The notes beneath the pieces were generated by a model, which worked only from the letters and a program-made list of their open reading frames with translations, was not told the DNA's origin and did no database searches. A DNA stretch of 22,006 nt from VFMC01 sp039796935 (GTDB lineage Bacteria > Actinomycetota > Acidimicrobiia > Acidimicrobiales > Ilumatobacteraceae): the NCBI GenBank assembly GCA_039796935.1, contig JBDKIV010000225.1, positions 1 through 22,006 on the forward strand. The letters are read 5' to 3'. Positions 13,970 to 20,792 of this stretch are shown in pieces. Position 1 is the stretch's first letter, and each line of letters opens with the position of its first letter. Made by a program: the position numbers and the translations under genes.

Positions 13970-15218
13970 CTCGCCGCCCCCTGGGGCCTATATCTGGGTG
14001 TGGCTCCCTGGTCAGACGGAGCCGGTCGTCGCCGGTGCCGTTCAGGCCGACGGTGCCGAACTCGTGTTCGCGTACGGGAAGTCGTACCTCGCCCGGCCCG
14101 ATGCGATCAGCCTTCAGCCCGCCACCACGAAGCACTCGATCGGCCTGCCGCTCGAAACAGGGACACAACGACCGCCCAAGGGCCTCGATGCGCACGGTGT
14201 AATCCGTGACGCGGCACCGGATTCGTGGGGACAACAAGTGATCCTGCGCCGGCGTGTCGGGCACGGCGCCAAAGACACCGGCGACCTGCCGCTGCTGACA
14301 TACCTGCTCGAGTCGGGTTCGAACCGGATCGGGGCACTCGACGTGCAAGCACGGTCCGACGTGTACGAGGCCCGCACGACCCAAGGTTCGTTGGAAGAGC
14401 TCATCGAGGCCGGCGACCGTCTTGCACGCGGCCTCGCGTTCAGTCCCGAGCTCGACGATGCGCTCACCTACGGGTCATCCGTCGGCGGCGCTCGCCCCAA
14501 GGCCCTGCTGACCGACGGGAAGCAAGACCTGATCGCCAAGTTCTCGGTCTCCACTGACACGTACCCTTGGATACAGGCCGAGGCGCTCGGCATGGAACTT
14601 GCCCGACGCTGCGGAGTGAACGCAGCACCAACCAGGCTCATCCGCGCCGCAGGCAGGGACGTTCTGCTCGTCGAGCGATTCGACCGGCCGCAAGATGGCA
14701 CCCGGCGACATGTCCTGAGCGCGCTCACGTTGCTCGGGCTTCACGAGCTGGCTGTCCGGCACACCACCTACACCGAGCTCGTCGATCAGATCCGCCTGCG
14801 GTTCGTCAACCCGGAGGCGACGCTCCATGAGTTGTTCCGGCGCATCGTGGTCAACATCATCCTGGGCAACACCGACGACCACGCCCGCAACCACGCCGCG
14901 TTCTGGAACGGGAGTCAACTCGAGCTCACTCCAGCGTTCGACATCTGCCCCCAACCGCGTTCGACGGGTGAAGCGTTCCTCGCCATGGCGTACGGCACGG
15001 GCGGCGAGCGGCAGGCCCGACTCGCTACATGTGCCCGCGTTGCCGAAATGTACGGCTACACCCGTGCCCAGGCGCGCGAACTGATCGACGGGTGCGTCGC
15101 CATCGTGCGCACTGAGTACCGTGCCGCTTGCGAGGACGTCGGTGTCACCCCGGCTGTCCGTGACCGGTTGTGGGAGCGGGAGATCCTCAACCCCTCGATC
15201 AGCTACAACGACACCTGA
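13956..15218 (+). CDS. hipA: HipA-like serine/threonine kinase toxin
   Basis: A 420-residue kinase of the usual HipA size (E. coli HipA has 440). The ATG at 13956 lies inside the end of hipB, which couples translation. Landmarks are the N-terminal barrel (W-V-W-L-P-G-Q-T-E-P-V-V-A-G), a D-S-W-G-Q-Q segment, the Gly-rich loop with autophosphorylation-type Ser (Y-G-S-S-V-G-G-A-R-P-K at about 171-181, Ser175 equivalent to Ser150), the catalytic N-T-D-D-H-A-R-N-H at 305-313 (Asp307), and the metal-binding F-D-I-C-P with Asp329. All key residues are present, so it is probably active. HipA of E. coli phosphorylates glutamyl-tRNA synthetase; other HipA-like kinases have other targets, so the target here is unknown. 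Confidence 0.92.
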   Translation: MTTSDSPPPGAYIWVWLPGQTEPVVAGAVQADGAELVFAYGKSYLARPDAISLQPATTKHSIGLPLETGTQRPPKGLDAHGVIRDAAPDSWGQQVILRRRVGHGAKDTGDLPLLTYLLESGSNRIGALDVQARSDVYEARTTQGSLEELIEAGDRLARGLAFSPELDDALTYGSSVGGARPKALLTDGKQDLIAKFSVSTDTYPWIQAEALGMELARRCGVNAAPTRLIRAAGRDVLLVERFDRPQDGTRRHVLSALTLLGLHELAVRHTTYTELVDQIRLRFVNPEATLHELFRRIVVNIILGNTDDHARNHAAFWNGSQLELTPAFDICPQPRSTGEAFLAMAYGTGGERQARLATCARVAEMYGYTRAQARELIDGCVAIVRTEYRAACEDVGVTPAVRDRLWEREILNPSISYNDT

Positions 15219-15389
15219 GCCCCGCCGTCCCTCCGTGTCAGGCGTGCATGCGCGCCCTCATTCATCCTGATCGTCGTGTTGTTGACGCCTGCCGGCTTGC
15301 TCGGCGGGCGTTGTTGCGTCTGCGGCCGGTCCGCCGGTGGTCTGCTCGAGCCCGGTGATCGCCGACAGGGCCGTGTCCAGTCCATGACG
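15219..15389. other. Spacer between hipA and its terminator
   Basis: No clear gene. On the minus strand a frame reading L-D-T-A-L-S-A-I-T-G-L-E-Q-T-T-G-G-P-A to a stop at 15258 looks slightly protein-like. It has no start of its own and runs upstream through the hairpin and the tRNA fragment, so at best it is a gene relic. Confidence 0.3.
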
Positions 15390-15424
15390 CACGAAAGCCG
15401 CCTCATACTGAGGCGGCTTTCGTG
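15390..15424. terminator. Strong hairpin between hipA and the tRNA fragment
   Basis: A perfect 16-bp stem, CACGAAAGCCGCCTCA (15390-15405) and its complement (15409-15424), has a 3-base loop and is followed by TTTCT on the plus strand. The plus strand is the better terminator direction, ending hipBA. It also lies just beyond the 3' end of the minus-strand tRNA sequence and could have ended that transcript. Confidence 0.8.
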
Positions 15425-15463
15425 TTTCTCTTACAGCATCCGGCTGATTCGCCAAACGCCTGT

Positions 15464-15512
15464 TGGTGGCGGGGGCAGGATTTGAACCTGCGACCTTCGG
15501 GTTATGAGCCGA
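15464..15512 (-). other. 3' half of a CAU tRNA (probably initiator tRNA-Met), att-like
   Basis: Read on the minus strand, this is the 3' half of a tRNA: anticodon loop CTCATAA (anticodon CAT), CCCGA anticodon-stem strand, variable loop, T arm GCAGG-TTCAAAT-CCTGC, acceptor strand CCCCGCC, discriminator A and encoded CCA (15464-15466). CCC at stem positions 39-41 favours the initiator tRNA. The 5' side is absent: beyond GTCGG at about 15513 nothing matches a D arm or acceptor strand. Integrative elements that use tRNA 3' ends leave exactly such a fragment at one end. Because the missing 5' half would lie to the right, the inserted DNA should extend right from about 15513. Confidence 0.8.
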
Positions 15513-15607
15513 CAGGGTCACGTCTGCGCCGATACGCATCCGTTCGCGTTGGTGCAGGCAGATCGTCATCTCGCCGCTGTCGCGCTTTCGTCTCGTTCGC
15601 TCCCGTA

Positions 15608-15623
15608 GGCGCCCGTTGGCGCC
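15608..15623. repeat. Short inverted repeat next to the tRNA fragment
   Basis: GGCGCC-CGTT-GGCGCC is a perfect short hairpin in the 170-base non-coding stretch between the tRNA fragment and the PIN-domain remnant. Its position close to an att-like site could fit an arm-type binding site, but there is no direct support. Confidence 0.25.
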
Positions 15624-15681
15624 AGTCGTGTTCGCGTCGTGTTCGCGCACGAGACACTCGGCCAGGGTCGGGCAAGACGAC

Positions 15682-16214
15682 TCATTCTTGACTGACGAAG
15701 TTGGGCAGGACAACCTCGAGTCGGTCGAGGAGTTCGTGTACGGACATCGGCGGACGGGTGCGCCGACGAGCGATGTCGGACAATGCAGCGTGGGTCCTCG
15801 ATGGGTCGCGCTCGGCAACGGCCAGCGCGAAGCTGTCCGAATCGATGGCTTCGACACCGCACGGTTCACGCGCTCGCTGGGAAGTCGCGCAGGTTGAACG
15901 TGACGATGCAGTCGGCCTCGATGTGCACCCCGAGCACAAGGACGAGTCGGCCATGCTCGATGATCGGCATCACCACAACTAGCGCCTCGGGCGCTCTTTC
16001 GAGCGCACCGGGCACGGCACGGTTCCGATCGATACGATAGGCGATCCGATTAGGTGAGAGATCGGCGCCCTTGGCGAGGTCGCGGTAGACCTCGTCGAGG
16101 ATCGTCGGTGACCAATCCATGCGGACGGGTCCGATGTGCTGCGAAGGTCAGGAGGAGATCGGTCAACACCGAGCGCCCAATTCCAACCCGCCGTGCGAAA
16201 TCGAGGACCTTCCC
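15682..16214 (-). pseudogene. Decayed PIN-domain (VapC-like) toxin gene
   Basis: Three frames on the minus strand add up to one PIN-domain protein. The N-terminal part (from about 16214) reads K-V-L-D-F then S-V-L-T-D-L-L-L-T-F-A. Near 16125 the frame changes to W-S-P-T-I-L-D-E-V-Y-R-D-L (from ATG 16120), continuing to E-A-D-C-I-V-T-F-N-L-R-D-F-P-A-S-A. At about 15885-15890 it changes again to R-E-P-C-G-V-E-A-I-D-S-D-S-F and ends M-S-V-H-E-L-L-D-R-L-E at 15682. The motifs W-S-x-x-I-L-D-E and I-V-T-x-N-x-x-D-F-P, and the tail with P-P-M-S-V-x-E-L-L, are typical of VapC-like PIN proteins. No antitoxin gene is visible. Two frame breaks and no clear start indicate a dead gene. Confidence 0.6.
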
Positions 16215-16262
16215 CCGATGAGCAACAGCCGCGTGATCCGACGTCGTCCCGCGGGGTTGTTG

Positions 16263-17162
16263 CTAGTCGCTCTCCGACCCGAGACGAATCTGCCGGAGAC
16301 GCTGATCGAGTTGTGTACGGACCTCCTGGAGGCGCTCGGAGTCTTCGGAGACCAGCGATGCCTGTAGCTCGCTGAACACTTCCCTTTCGGCCGCCAGACG
16401 GATCTCGACGCAAGCCGACATGTCGGGGGCGATCGCGTCTTCCTGCTGTTGGAGGTCAGCGAGCCTGGTATCCAACGCAGCTCTCGAAACGGCCCCCAGC
16501 TCGAAGTTGGAAATGGCGGAATCTGCCTCGGCTGCGATCCGATTGGCGACTTCGGTCGGGTCGCCGCTCGCGAAACCGAGGTCTTGGATGCAGTCCGCCG
16601 ACTCGGCCGCGGCATCGACGTAGCGGGGATCGGTGAGGACTTGACTGGAAAGCCTCTCCGACATCTCGGAAACCCAGTCGTCGTAGGCTTCGAACGGGTC
16701 CTCGAAGCCCTCTGCGATGGCCACCAGGCATTCGGTGACGACTTCATCGGATGGAGTATCGGTCGGCTCCGCCTGAGGGGCCAGCCGTGATGCGATCAAG
16801 TAGGCAACCTCTCCGCCAAAGTTTGGGGGCGGGGCTGGAAGCCTGCGAAGGTTCTCGAGCTGCACGTCGGTGAGGTTGGCCCCTCGATCGCCCGCACACT
16901 CGATCGCCAGTTCGATTCGGTGCTTGTCGACTTCGGTACGCAACTCGGATTCCGAGACGCCGAACGCCGCGTTGACGAATGCTTCGAGGTCTTCGGCAGC
17001 CGGAGACGTCGTTCCTTTGACTTCGCCGGAGGTCGAGTGAATCGTCTCGCCCTGGCCCGGGCTCCCGCACGAGGAACCGACGACGGCCGCAGTTCCCGCA
17101 ACAAGCCGCCACAACACTAGTGCGGTGCGGCGGCTTGGCGGGGTGGATGGGGTGCGCGGCAT
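16263..17162 (-). CDS. Putative lipoprotein, partner of the small secreted protein (pair 1)
   Basis: 299 residues. The ATG at 17162 directly follows the TGA of the preceding gene (TGA-ATG), so translation is probably coupled. The N-terminus has basic residues (S-R-R-T), a hydrophobic stretch and G-S-S-C with Cys32, a weak lipobox. The mature part is acidic and helical with four further Cys, in I-E-C-A-G-D-R-G, V-T-E-C-L, S-A-D-C-I-Q-D-L-G-F and M-S-A-C-V-E-I-R. The order Asp-Cys...Gly-Phe, a following D-P-x-E-V stretch, then Cys and a Glu/Arg-rich helix, is shared with the lipoprotein at 19332-20276. Such Cys-spaced lipoproteins occur widely in actinobacteria without known function. The last 60 residues are probably coiled coil (R-L-Q-E-V-R-T-Q-L-D-Q-R-L). 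A remnant of the same 3' end lies at 19150-19325. Confidence 0.8.
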   Translation of the reverse strand: MPRTPSTPPSRRTALVLWRLVAGTAAVVGSSCGSPGQGETIHSTSGEVKGTTSPAAEDLEAFVNAAFGVSESELRTEVDKHRIELAIECAGDRGANLTDVQLENLRRLPAPPPNFGGEVAYLIASRLAPQAEPTDTPSDEVVTECLVAIAEGFEDPFEAYDDWVSEMSERLSSQVLTDPRYVDAAAESADCIQDLGFASGDPTEVANRIAAEADSAISNFELGAVSRAALDTRLADLQQQEDAIAPDMSACVEIRLAAEREVFSELQASLVSEDSERLQEVRTQLDQRLRQIRLGSESD

Positions 17163-17567
17163 TCAGAAGCCTTGGTTGGCGTACTGCGAGCTGCACCCTC
17201 CTGACGACTTGCACGCGGTCGACGGGGAGTAGCTGTTGGAGTCGGTGTACGAGTAGGTCTTCCACGTAGATGTTGAACAGTTCGCTGCGGTGTTTGTCCA
17301 GACGCCGTCCTTGTAGTAGCGCATGTAGACGCACGTGCCGTCGACTGCCCCATCGAGGAACTTCCCGTTGTAGTCGTTCAATCCGTCGCACGTGTAGATG
17401 TTCGCGACGGTTTCGTCGGCCCAGCCAACCGACCAGGAGATCGGGTTCCCCTGTCCGTTGCAGTAGGCGGAAGCATTCCCGCTGCCCGGCAGTGCTCCTC
17501 CGATCCCAGTTGTGGTAGCAGCGACGAGTGCGATGCACCCCGCTGCAAGTCTTGCAATCTTGCTCAT
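17163..17567 (-). CDS. Small secreted six-cysteine protein (pair 1)
   Basis: 134 residues, about 100 after processing. The start ATG at 17567 has GAGGGA about five bases upstream. The signal peptide ends A-S-A after residue 34, so the mature protein would begin Tyr-Cys. The mature part has exactly six Cys (36, 60, 79, 97, 119, 125), enough for three disulfides, and is rich in Tyr, Ser, Asn, Trp and Gly (for example S-W-S-V-G-W, Y-M-R-Y-Y-K-D-G-V-W). This is a compact extracellular beta-type protein; I cannot assign a family. Size, export and pairing with a lipoprotein fit an exported toxin, inhibitor or signal protein. The gene has its own 206-base upstream region, separated from the anti-sigma gene by a hairpin. 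Confidence 0.82.
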   Translation of the reverse strand: MSKIARLAAGCIALVAATTTGIGGALPGSGNASAYCNGQGNPISWSVGWADETVANIYTCDGLNDYNGKFLDGAVDGTCVYMRYYKDGVWTNTAANCSTSTWKTYSYTDSNSYSPSTACKSSGGCSSQYANQGF

Positions 17568-17677
17568 CTGATCCCTCGTGTCTTAAGTCCCTCGGACCGT
17601 CCGGGTTGTAGAAGGAGTGTCGTCCGAAGCTCGTCACTTACAGCCGGCACCGTTCTGTGTCGCAGAAATCTCAAGGA

Positions 17678-17701
17678 GCTGCCACCAGCGCTTGTGGCAG
17701 C
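17678..17701 (-). terminator. Hairpin ending the sigma/anti-sigma transcript
   Basis: An 8-bp perfect stem (GCTGCCAC and GTGGCAGC, 8-base loop) lies 73 bases beyond the anti-sigma stop. On the minus strand it is followed by a moderately T-rich stretch (GATTTCT). It separates the sigma operon from the downstream secreted-protein pair. Confidence 0.5.
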
Positions 17702-17773
17702 CGTTCGGAACAAGGGTCCGAGCGAGGAGCAAGGATCGGTCGGGGCACTCAACACGTGGGTCGACGTATCGCT

Positions 17774-18523
17774 CTACGTGCCGCCCGCTGCCGCCACGGT
17801 GGTAGTTGTCGGAGCGCTGCGTGCTTCCAACATGTTGCGCCACTCCGTGGCAGACACGGGTGACATACCTTCCGTGAGCTCGCGGACGAGGTCAACTGAG
17901 GCGTTCTCGACAACCACCTGAACGGTGCGATCATCGCTCACCGGCACGATCGCAACGTGGAGCGAACCACCTTCGTTGCTGTACAAGGTGGTGACGGTCC
18001 CAGCAACTGTGACGTCGCCGGACGGAACCATGTCGGACAGAAGACCGTTCGATCCATCGGAGATCGTCGTGAGGTGGATGCTTGGCTCAGGAGTTTCGTT
18101 GTCCGGGTCATCGCTCGACCGAGTGGCAGCGGTCCAGGTGCTCCGGTACTCGTCAGGGTCCGAATAGGTCATCTCCCAGCCGTCACCAAGCTGCAGGTGC
18201 ACGGCTTCGATGACATCGGAAGCTTCGTCGGCCGCTCGTGGATCCGGCGCCCGGGACGAGGACGTCGGATCGCGGTCTTCCGTAGCCGATGCAGGTGGCA
18301 CCGAGGAGCCGTCTCGAGTTGCCCACACGAGTCCGCCGCCACCAAATACGAGCACAGCGGCGGCAGCCATGGCGAGGGTGCGCGGTGGGCGATCGGGCTC
18401 GCGCCGTGGAGTCGCTCGAACTAGAGCGGTGCCGTCCAGCAACGGTCCCAGACCGTCTTCGACGACTACCCTCTTAGCACGGCGCTCCAAGGCTGCGGCG
18501 AGGTCGTGTTCGATGCTGCTCAT
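17774..18523 (-). CDS. Single-pass membrane protein, putative anti-sigma factor
   Basis: 249 residues. The ATG at 18523 overlaps the sigma gene's stop by four bases (ATGA), the usual arrangement for a sigma/anti-sigma pair. Residues 1-48 are cytosolic and charged (L-A-A-A-L-E-R-R-A-K-R-V). One membrane helix lies at about 49-68 (L-A-M-A-A-A-A-V-L-V-F-G-G-G-G). The outer part starts with a Ser/Pro/Asp-rich linker and continues as a folded domain to about 235 (L-Q-L-G-D-G-W-E-M-T-Y, V-A-G-T-V-T-T-L-Y), with a Thr-rich tail. There is no Cys, so it lacks the zinc-binding H-x3-C-x2-C motif of many anti-sigma factors. The role as anti-sigma is inferred from position and topology; the outer domain could sense an envelope signal. 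Confidence 0.75.
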   Translation of the reverse strand: MSSIEHDLAAALERRAKRVVVEDGLGPLLDGTALVRATPRREPDRPPRTLAMAAAAVLVFGGGGLVWATRDGSSVPPASATEDRDPTSSSRAPDPRAADEASDVIEAVHLQLGDGWEMTYSDPDEYRSTWTAATRSSDDPDNETPEPSIHLTTISDGSNGLLSDMVPSGDVTVAGTVTTLYSNEGGSLHVAIVPVSDDRTVQVVVENASVDLVRELTEGMSPVSATEWRNMLEARSAPTTTTVAAAGGT

Positions 18524-19017
18524 GAGAGTTCCTTTCTCAGCTTGGCAAGTGCTCGGTGGGTCCAAGGCCCCACCGACCCGGTGGGAACATCGAGAGCTGC
18601 TGCAATCTCCGGCTCGGTCATTTGTGCATAGAAGCGCAGCACGACGACCGCACGCTGGTTGAACGGCAGGCCGGCAACGATATCGAGCAGTACGTCGTCG
18701 GCCGGCAAGTCCGAGGCAAGCGGACGAAGACGTTCCCGAAGCCTTGCTTCCCGAGTCCGGTCGCGGCCGGCCTCTCGACATCGGTTGAGAACTGCCCGGT
18801 TGAGATACGGGCCCGGCTGTTCGATGGAGCTCCACGATCGATACATCGCGGCGAGAACTTCGTGGACGACGTCGTTCGCGAGCTCGTCAGAGCCGAGCAG
18901 TAAGGCCGCGCGACGGACCTGCCCTGGCTGTTCGGCGCGGTAGAACGCTGTGAACTCGTACGGTCTGTCGCCTGCGCCGTCCGCGCTGGTCTCTAGGTTC
19001 TCGGTCACTGCTTCCAT
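18520..19017 (-). CDS. ECF-type RNA polymerase sigma factor
   Basis: 165 residues from the ATG at 19017; the frame stays open upstream to 19140, but that stretch does not look like sigma sequence. Region 2 covers about residues 21-90 (F-x-x-F-Y-R, L-L-G-S-D-E-L-A-N-D-V-V-H-E-V, Y-L-N-R-A-V-L-N-R-C-R). Region 4 covers about 108-163 (L-P-F-N-Q-R-A-V-V-V-L-R-F-Y, M-T-E-P-E-I-A-A-A-L-D-V-P-T-G-S-V). This resembles short actinobacterial SigE-like ECF factors. In the recognition helix the usual V-K-S-R is replaced by V-G-P-W before T-H-R-A-L-A-K-L, which may change or weaken -35 recognition. The gene is coupled to the membrane anti-sigma-like gene and lies between the two secreted-protein pairs, whose expression it may control. 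Confidence 0.87.
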   Translation of the reverse strand: MEAVTENLETSADGAGDRPYEFTAFYRAEQPGQVRRAALLLGSDELANDVVHEVLAAMYRSWSSIEQPGPYLNRAVLNRCREAGRDRTREARLRERLRPLASDLPADDVLLDIVAGLPFNQRAVVVLRFYAQMTEPEIAAALDVPTGSVGPWTHRALAKLRKELS

Positions 19018-19149
19018 TGCCCATTTCCACGGAGAACCCATCAGATTCCATACGAAGAACTGCGACCACACATTGGTTCGGTGGGACCCGGGCCACCCGA
19101 AAGCCGCCAACAGACCCAGGCCGGCGCACCTCACATACAAATAGGCGGT

Positions 19150-19325
19150 TCAGTACGGACTTCTTGGAGGCGCTCGGCGTCCTCGGAGATCAGCGATGCG
19201 GGCGGCTGAACAGCTGCTGCTCGACCGGCGGTTGAGTCTCAAAGAACGCCGACCGGTCGGGTGCGATCGCATCTTGCTGTCGTAGGTCAGCAAGCCTGTC
19301 CTCCAATGCAACTTTAGCGAGGCGA
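19150..19325 (-). pseudogene. Remnant of a lipoprotein gene 3' end
   Basis: This stretch is clearly related in DNA to 16312-16490, the 3' end of the pair-1 lipoprotein gene; for example both share GGAGGCGCTCGG and, further along, GGTCAGC followed by AGCCTG. Read on the minus strand it gives A-L-E-D-R-L-A-D-L-R-Q-Q-D-A-I-A-P-D (compare A-A-L-D-T-R-L-A-D-L-Q-Q-Q-E-D-A-I-A-P-D in the intact gene). It then stops, with the coiled-coil end (S-E-D-A-E-R-L-Q-E-V-R-T-E) in another frame. It has no beginning and sits directly after the stop of the second lipoprotein gene. It marks a former extra copy removed by deletion or recombination. Confidence 0.65.
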
Positions 19326-19331
19326 CGTTGC

Positions 19332-20276
19332 CTACTCGGCCCAGACCGGGTCGGATTCCTGTAGGTCCACCAGCCGCTCGGTCACAGCGGCGATCCTGGA
19401 GCGCATCTCGCTGACAGCTTCGGCGTTCTCGTCCGCCCACTGCTCTGCGACCTGCGTCTCGAATTCCGATCGCTCTGCGGTGAGCCCGACTGCGGTATCG
19501 CAGTTGATGTCTGCCAGTCGGGTCGCAACCTCCGCATCGGAGGGGTCCCCGCCCTCACCTGATGTCGAAAGTGCATCGTCGGGTGATCCGAAGGTGTATC
19601 CGCGTTGCGCCATACATGTTGACCATTCGTCGACGAGGCGCTTGTACTCGTCCGTCGTCACCCAGCCGCTCATTCGGGTCAGTGGATCATTTCGCAGTCG
19701 GCTGACGTCGTCTGCGAGCGACTCCGCACCAGTTGTTTCCTCGACGTACCTGGCGACGAGCTCGAAGCACCCTGGCGAACCGTCCGATCCGAAGAGCGCC
19801 TCCGAGAACGCCGGATCCGCGTTGGCGCGGTCGTTCATCGGCGACGGTACTCGTGGCGCGGCCTGATATCCGTACATCTCTGCGTACTCGCGGTCGAGTG
19901 GGTGCCAGGTCCGGTGGCCGACAGGGTCGAGGGACTCCGGGCTGGGGCCGCGATCGAATTCGAATCCACGCAGCGCCATGCAGTCCGTCATCAGCGCGCT
20001 CCGGACGGAGTAGTTGATTCGGGCAAGGTCGTCGCCGTAGTCGAGTCCGAGCCGAGCGAGAACCTGTCGGTCGATCGGAGGGAGCTCCTCGAATCGAGCG
20101 GCTCCCCATGCGGCATCGCGTTCACCGGCCGGGGGGTCCTGCGAGGGGACCGTGCCCGATGCCGATCCGCCGCTCGTATTGTCCGACCCAGCCGGTTGCT
20201 CCGGGTCGGAGCATGCGGCCACGAACATCCACCCGACGAGAATCGCAGCGGCGAGCCGGCGAGCTCGACTCAGCAC
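19332..20276 (-). CDS. Putative lipoprotein, partner of the small secreted protein (pair 2)
   Basis: 314 residues from a GTG at 20276, which overlaps the end of the preceding secreted-protein gene by seven bases. The start follows from R-A-R-R and a hydrophobic stretch ending V-A-A-C, a good lipobox with Cys22. A Gly/Ser/Pro linker follows. The mature domain has Cys in T-D-C-M-A-L-R-G-F, P-G-C-F-E-L-V, S-T-C-M-A-Q-R-G-Y-T-F-G-S-P-D-D-A and I-N-C-D-T-A-V-G-L. The motif W-x-x-C-M-x-x-R-G-Y and the following A-D-I-N-C mark an actinobacterial lipoprotein family of unknown function. The C-terminal 60 residues are helical and acidic (Q-W-A-D-E-N-A-E-A-V-S-E-M-R-S-R). It is presumably anchored on the outer face of the membrane and acts with the secreted protein and ABC permease. 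Confidence 0.85.
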   Translation of the reverse strand: MLSRARRLAAAILVGWMFVAACSDPEQPAGSDNTSGGSASGTVPSQDPPAGERDAAWGAARFEELPPIDRQVLARLGLDYGDDLARINYSVRSALMTDCMALRGFEFDRGPSPESLDPVGHRTWHPLDREYAEMYGYQAAPRVPSPMNDRANADPAFSEALFGSDGSPGCFELVARYVEETTGAESLADDVSRLRNDPLTRMSGWVTTDEYKRLVDEWSTCMAQRGYTFGSPDDALSTSGEGGDPSDAEVATRLADINCDTAVGLTAERSEFETQVAEQWADENAEAVSEMRSRIAAVTERLVDLQESDPVWAE

Positions 20277-20686
20277 GAACCATTCACCATCCGAATCGAC
20301 CGGTCCTGCCGGTTCTCCGTGAAGTCGTAGAAGCCCGGATACGAGTACGCCACCGAGAAGCTCAGCCCGCCGGTGTAGCTCGTGCCCTGGTATCCGCAGA
20401 AGCGGTCGTAGTTCGCGTCGCGATGTCGGGCCGAGTTCGTGTTGTAGCGAACACTCAGGCCGTTGCCGTAACTGTTGTTGTCGGTGTTGGTATCTGCGCT
20501 CGCCCACGTGTGGGTGTCGTTGTTCGTTCCCGTGACATAGCCGCTGTACTCGGATGACGAGGTGCACCCGATCCCGACGTAGGTACACGCTTCAGGTCCA
20601 GCCGATACCGGTGTGGCGAGGCCGAAGATACCTACACCGGCGACGAGTGCCGCAACGGCGGCAAGAATGCGAGTGTGCTTTCTCAT
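20270..20686 (-). CDS. Small secreted four-cysteine protein (pair 2)
   Basis: 138 residues from the ATG at 20686, which has AAAGGGAGA ending four bases before it. The signal peptide (M-R-K-H-T-R then a hydrophobic run) ends V-S-A after residue 29. The mature protein of about 109 residues has four Cys (34, 41, 97, 138) and many Tyr, Asn, Ser and Gly. The part from R-F-C-G-Y-Q-G-T-S-Y-T-G-G to N-R-Q-D-R-S-I-R-M-V-N-G faintly recalls the beta/gamma-crystallin-like peptidase inhibitor family I36, but this is a weak match by eye. It lies 106 bases after the ABC permease stop and overlaps the lipoprotein start, so all three are probably one transcript. It parallels the small secreted protein at 17163-17567 in position and design more than in sequence. 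Confidence 0.82.
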   Translation of the reverse strand: MRKHTRILAAVAALVAGVGIFGLATPVSAGPEACTYVGIGCTSSSEYSGYVTGTNNDTHTWASADTNTDNNSYGNGLSVRYNTNSARHRDANYDRFCGYQGTSYTGGLSFSVAYSYPGFYDFTENRQDRSIRMVNGSC

Positions 20687-20792
20687 GACATCTCCCTTTG
20701 CTAGTGCGACCATCGGTGGCCGCTACCTCGTGGGTGTCCGTGAGAGAGCGCTCGTTACATCGTGAGGCAGAACCTGGAGGCGAGTCATCAGC

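Noticed and set aside
15513..15681. Integrase gene end beside the tRNA fragment
   Set aside because: Short Arg/Thr-rich frames here recall integrase tails only vaguely and none has catalytic Arg, His or Tyr motifs.
15258..15869. A minus-strand frame through the tRNA fragment containing the phrase V-A-G-S-N-P-A-P-A-T
   Set aside because: This phrase is the well-known translation of a tRNA 3' end, so the frame is an artefact of the tRNA sequence and not a gene.
20270..20686. Lactococcin 972-type bacteriocin for the small secreted protein
   Set aside because: Size, export and the neighbouring ABC permease fit, but the protein has four Cys and lacks the tail pattern I associate with that family, so only a bacteriocin-like role by context is proposed.
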